Of a stretch of 64,000 bases of DNA, positions 62,207 through 64,000 are shown in pieces. Where the stretch lies: positions 93,453-157,452 of the forward strand of contig CAJTUC010000005.1 of assembly GCA_910579395.1 (NCBI GenBank), in the 5' to 3' direction. The notes beneath the pieces were generated by a model. It worked only from the letters and a program-made list of their open reading frames with translations, was not told where the DNA came from and made no database searches. Made by a program: the position numbers and the translations under genes. Position 1 is the first letter of the stretch. The number at the start of each line of letters is the position of its first letter. The DNA is from an uncultured Lachnospiraceae bacterium. Lineage in GTDB: Bacteria; Bacillota; Clostridia; Lachnospirales; Lachnospiraceae.

Positions 62207-62728
62207 CTATGCAACTTCTATCTCCGTCAGTTTGATTCCCTTTATCCCCCTTCTTAAAATACTCTCCACGAAATCCATCCTCCCGATCATGCCGTTTTTA
62301 TCATACTTCTTAAACCTGAAAACTGCTTTTGAAAAAACTTTTTCTTTATCCAGCACCAGGTTTAATATCCTGTTCCCGACAGAATTGAACTGCGTTTTAT
62401 TTGACAGGCAATCCGGTTCTTCCAGAATCGTCAGCATATACGTCGCATTAATACCGCTCTCTTTATTCCATAGCTTGATTCCCTTAAAAAGAATATCCGG
62501 CTGATACATCATGACTGTTTTCAAATAAGTTTCAGATGATAATAAAAACGGCGTGCATATCATATCCGGGAAAAATCCTTCCCTCGGGAAATCCATTTCT
62601 ACCATATTCCACATTGGCAATCTGTCAAAATCTTTTTTGGTCAGTATCCGAACGTCAATTACATGATTTTTGTTGATGCTATATGGAATTCTGTTTTTTT
62701 CATCCGTTTCTATCAGAAAGTATTTCAT
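62207..62728 (-). CDS. Imm11-family-like immunity protein
   Basis: A 173-residue protein starting MKYFLIETDEKNRIPYSINK with AAGGAGAGG upstream. The order of a short N-terminal strand, RLPMWNMVEMDFPREGFFPDMIC, KTVMMYQPDILFKGIKLWNKE and a C-terminal basic end fits Imm11/DUF1629-type proteins known beside polymorphic toxins and PAAR effectors. It directly precedes a DUF4280-effector gene, so a protective or loading role is likely. A second, deleted copy of its end is at 60250. Confidence 0.65.
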   Translation of the reverse strand: MKYFLIETDEKNRIPYSINKNHVIDVRILTKKDFDRLPMWNMVEMDFPREGFFPDMICTPFLLSSETYLKTVMMYQPDILFKGIKLWNKESGINATYMLTILEEPDCLSNKTQFNSVGNRILNLVLDKEKVFSKAVFRFKKYDKNGMIGRMDFVESILRRGIKGIKLTEIEVA

Positions 62729-63332
62729 CTTCATTCCTCTCCTTCGTATATAGAACTGTTGCACTATCCATATATTCTCCATAAATGATCTTGAAATCCT
62801 CCGCTATGCGGACGTCGTTCTTTTCTATCGTTTCCATGATCAATCCGCTCACACTGTCCATCATCTTATACATAACGGAATAATAGAATTTGATGTATTC
62901 TTCATAAATATCCAAAAGCTCATAATCCTGTATCCTTATAAATTTTTCTGCTGCTTTCTTATGCAGATAATCCAAATCCTCCAGATATGGCTCCTGTAAG
63001 AAATGCGGACAATAATAAATTCCAGTTTCCTGCTCGTCCAGATAAAATCCTTCGTCCATGACCTGTATATAAAATTCCAGTCTTCCAAGATAAATGCCAG
63101 AACGAAGAAAGCTGCATACAAAATATTTTATTTCACCTTTCTTATGCTGCTTCTGCGTATCATCAACATACAATAAAAGTTCGCTTATCGTTCCTTTTAA
63201 CTCATCCCAGATGGCATGTCCGTTTTTCTCGATTTCTACCTGTATCTGCCCACAGGATTTTTGAAACTTCTCTTCCATATATGGCTGTAAAAATTGCAGC
63301 ATTTCCGGTCTGCGGTCATGATTTTGTTTCAT
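62700..63332 (-). CDS. Hypothetical protein of the spike-effector cluster, 210 aa
   Basis: An intact 210-residue soluble, helical protein beginning MKQNHDRRPEMLQFLQPYME; its end overlaps the start of the Imm11-like gene by 29 bases, which supports co-translation. HKKGEIKYFVCSFLRSGIYL and FYYSVMYKMMDSVSGLIME are the most recognisable parts. No family is known to me. The ribosome site is weak. It is the first surviving gene of the cluster on this side; the IS66 element lies about 130 bases upstream. Confidence 0.55.
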   Translation of the reverse strand: MKQNHDRRPEMLQFLQPYMEEKFQKSCGQIQVEIEKNGHAIWDELKGTISELLLYVDDTQKQHKKGEIKYFVCSFLRSGIYLGRLEFYIQVMDEGFYLDEQETGIYYCPHFLQEPYLEDLDYLHKKAAEKFIRIQDYELLDIYEEYIKFYYSVMYKMMDSVSGLIMETIEKNDVRIAEDFKIIYGEYMDSATVLYTKERNEDEILSDRNG

Positions 63333-63383
63333 AATCTTCTATATCCCCTCTGTTTTATGTTCATTTATCTTTTCCTGCAAATG

Positions 63384-63459
63384 CTATTGACTTGTATCGT
63401 TGTAAGCAGCTTCAATATGACCGGCTTCCAGTAAACGGTAGATAGTGCGTACCTCGACT
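63384..63459 (-). pseudogene. Fragment of a helix-turn-helix (excisionase-like) gene cut by IS66
   Basis: Reading on the minus strand from the IS edge gives VEVRTIYRLLEAGHIEAAYN and a stop at 63384. The RTIYRLLEAGxIEA pattern is the recognition part of excisionase/MerR-like DNA-binding domains. Only about 24 codons remain, and the front would lie beyond the IS element. Confidence 0.4.
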
Positions 63460-63553
63460 GTAAAGGATAAATATGTGACAATAGACTATATTTCTATCAT
63501 GAGTATCAAAAGTTAAGCCTCAACTTTTGACACCGATATCAGGAGGTAAGTCT

Positions 63554-63928
63554 ATGAGTTCAGAAACAACCATAGTGGCTGAGCAGTGCCGTCTCCAGGA
63601 ATGGGCTGCTCAGATCCGGGACTGCCAGAGCCGTCCAGCCGGCATGAGCGTTGTCACCTGGTGTGCCCATCATGGCATCACAAAAGCGAATTATTATTAC
63701 CGGCTGCGCCGCGTAAGGGAGGCCTGCCTGAAAACCATCCAGGGGAAAATGCCCGCACAGCAGGTGGTTCCTGTAGAGCCGGAACTTTTACAGTGCCGGG
63801 AACAGGAAAGCAGAACCCCACAGTCCGGGCTGGATATTTCCATAAAAGGGTTCTCCATCCATGTAACAGAATCCACATCCATGCCCCTTCTGGCAGAAGT
63901 TCTAAAGGCGGTGCGGCATGCTGAATGA
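63554..63928 (+). CDS. tnpA: IS66 family accessory protein TnpA
   Basis: A 124-residue protein beginning MSSETTIVAEQCRLQEWAAQ. CQSRPAGMSVVTWCAHHGITKANYYYRLRRVRE is the HTH-like core of IS66 TnpA. AGGAGG lies 8 bases before the ATG. It overlaps tnpB by 11 bases, the normal IS66 arrangement. The transposase proper (TnpC) would follow outside the window. Confidence 0.85.
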   Translation: MSSETTIVAEQCRLQEWAAQIRDCQSRPAGMSVVTWCAHHGITKANYYYRLRRVREACLKTIQGKMPAQQVVPVEPELLQCREQESRTPQSGLDISIKGFSIHVTESTSMPLLAEVLKAVRHAE

Positions 63929-64000
63929 CGCCACATGTTTCAAGGCCGTTTATATCGTCTGCGGATACACGGACCTGCGGTCGGGAATGGACCGGCTCGC
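63918..64000 (+). CDS. tnpB: IS66 family protein TnpB (partial)
   Basis: From ATG 63918 the frame reads MLNDATCFKAVYIVCGYTDL and RSGMDRLA to the window edge; the C-GYTDLRSGMDRL pattern is diagnostic of IS66 Orf2. Only the first 27 codons are seen. Confidence 0.85.
   Translation, partial: MLNDATCFKAVYIVCGYTDLRSGMDRL

Larger units (their letters stand above)
63460..64000 (+). mobile_element. IS66-family insertion sequence (left part)
   Basis: tnpA and the start of tnpB, overlapping in the usual IS66 order, run off the right edge. The likely left end is near GTAAAGGATAAATATG at about 63460, where an unrelated HTH fragment stops. The far end and target duplication are outside the window. Confidence 0.75.

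Noticed and set aside
52206..63332. Intact prophage tail module
   Set aside because: No terminase, portal, capsid, tape measure or holin gene is seen; the PAAR-like and Imm11-like genes fit a spike-effector locus better.
1..64000. CRISPR array
   Set aside because: No regularly spaced short direct repeats were seen, and no cas gene.

Overview
The window looks like chromosomal DNA from an anaerobic, monoderm gut Firmicute, most likely of the family Lachnospiraceae. The class III (anaerobic) ribonucleotide reductase pair nrdD-nrdG, a T-box leader on tyrS, a BceRS-BceAB-type peptide-sensing module, a DUF1703 AAA ATPase and the strong AGGAGG ribosome sites all fit that group. The species is not decidable from the sequence. 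Most genes lie on the minus strand in short operons.

Layout. 1-3000: an acyl-CoA thioesterase, an acyl-CoA ligase and a sodium:solute symporter (cut by the left edge) form an operon behind a promoter with an overlapping inverted repeat. 3084-5314: a lone large serine recombinase with two tiny genes and a strong terminator. 5356-8234: nrdD-nrdG behind a promoter covered by two NrdR-type boxes. 8281-13762: a small unknown gene, tRNA-Thr, and an mscS-glgB-DUF1015 run. 14267-16547: serine biosynthesis (serC-serA). 16823-25504: a branched-chain amino acid run (leuB, ilvD, ilvB) interleaved with an integral membrane glycosyltransferase-like gene, a coiled-coil gene and an L,D-transpeptidase. 25639-28242: tgt-yajC and a VanY-type carboxypeptidase. 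28451-32334: aroC on the plus strand, then a T-box-controlled tyrS with an aldolase-like gene behind it. 32553-35582: a MoxR-VWA pair and metF. 35670-40761: response regulator, histidine kinase, ABC ATPase and permease, with a good BceR-type operator in front of the transporter genes.

40891-46354 is the most coherent candidate for a little-described pathway. Five minus-strand genes (SCP2-like protein, alpha/beta hydrolase, stand-alone condensation-domain protein, acyl carrier protein, AMP-forming ligase) lie head to tail, and a divergent TetR gene and two copies of a GACCG-CGGTC palindrome sit at their promoter. This is a dissected NRPS-like line able in principle to activate, carry and condense an acyl group.

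46394-52114 is accessory: a DUF1703 ATPase, a MazEF toxin-antitoxin pair, a DUF4474 protein with a phosphoesterase, and the scar of a decayed conjugative element (sigma factor and serine recombinase remnants fused together).

52206-63332 looks like the spike-and-effector end of a contractile-injection-type system in a monoderm host: a VgrG-like protein, two PAAR-like (DUF4280) proteins with different effector tails, an Imm11-like protein, lipoproteins and helper-like proteins. Many of its reading frames carry single-base frameshifts, mostly in homopolymers, and it holds two recombination scars, whereas the core genes to the left are intact. An IS66-family element begins near 63460 and runs off the right edge.

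Three ~140-170 bp palindromic elements (8706, 16649, 32392) share a related core but have different, self-complementary arms; they are the most striking non-coding structure in the window.
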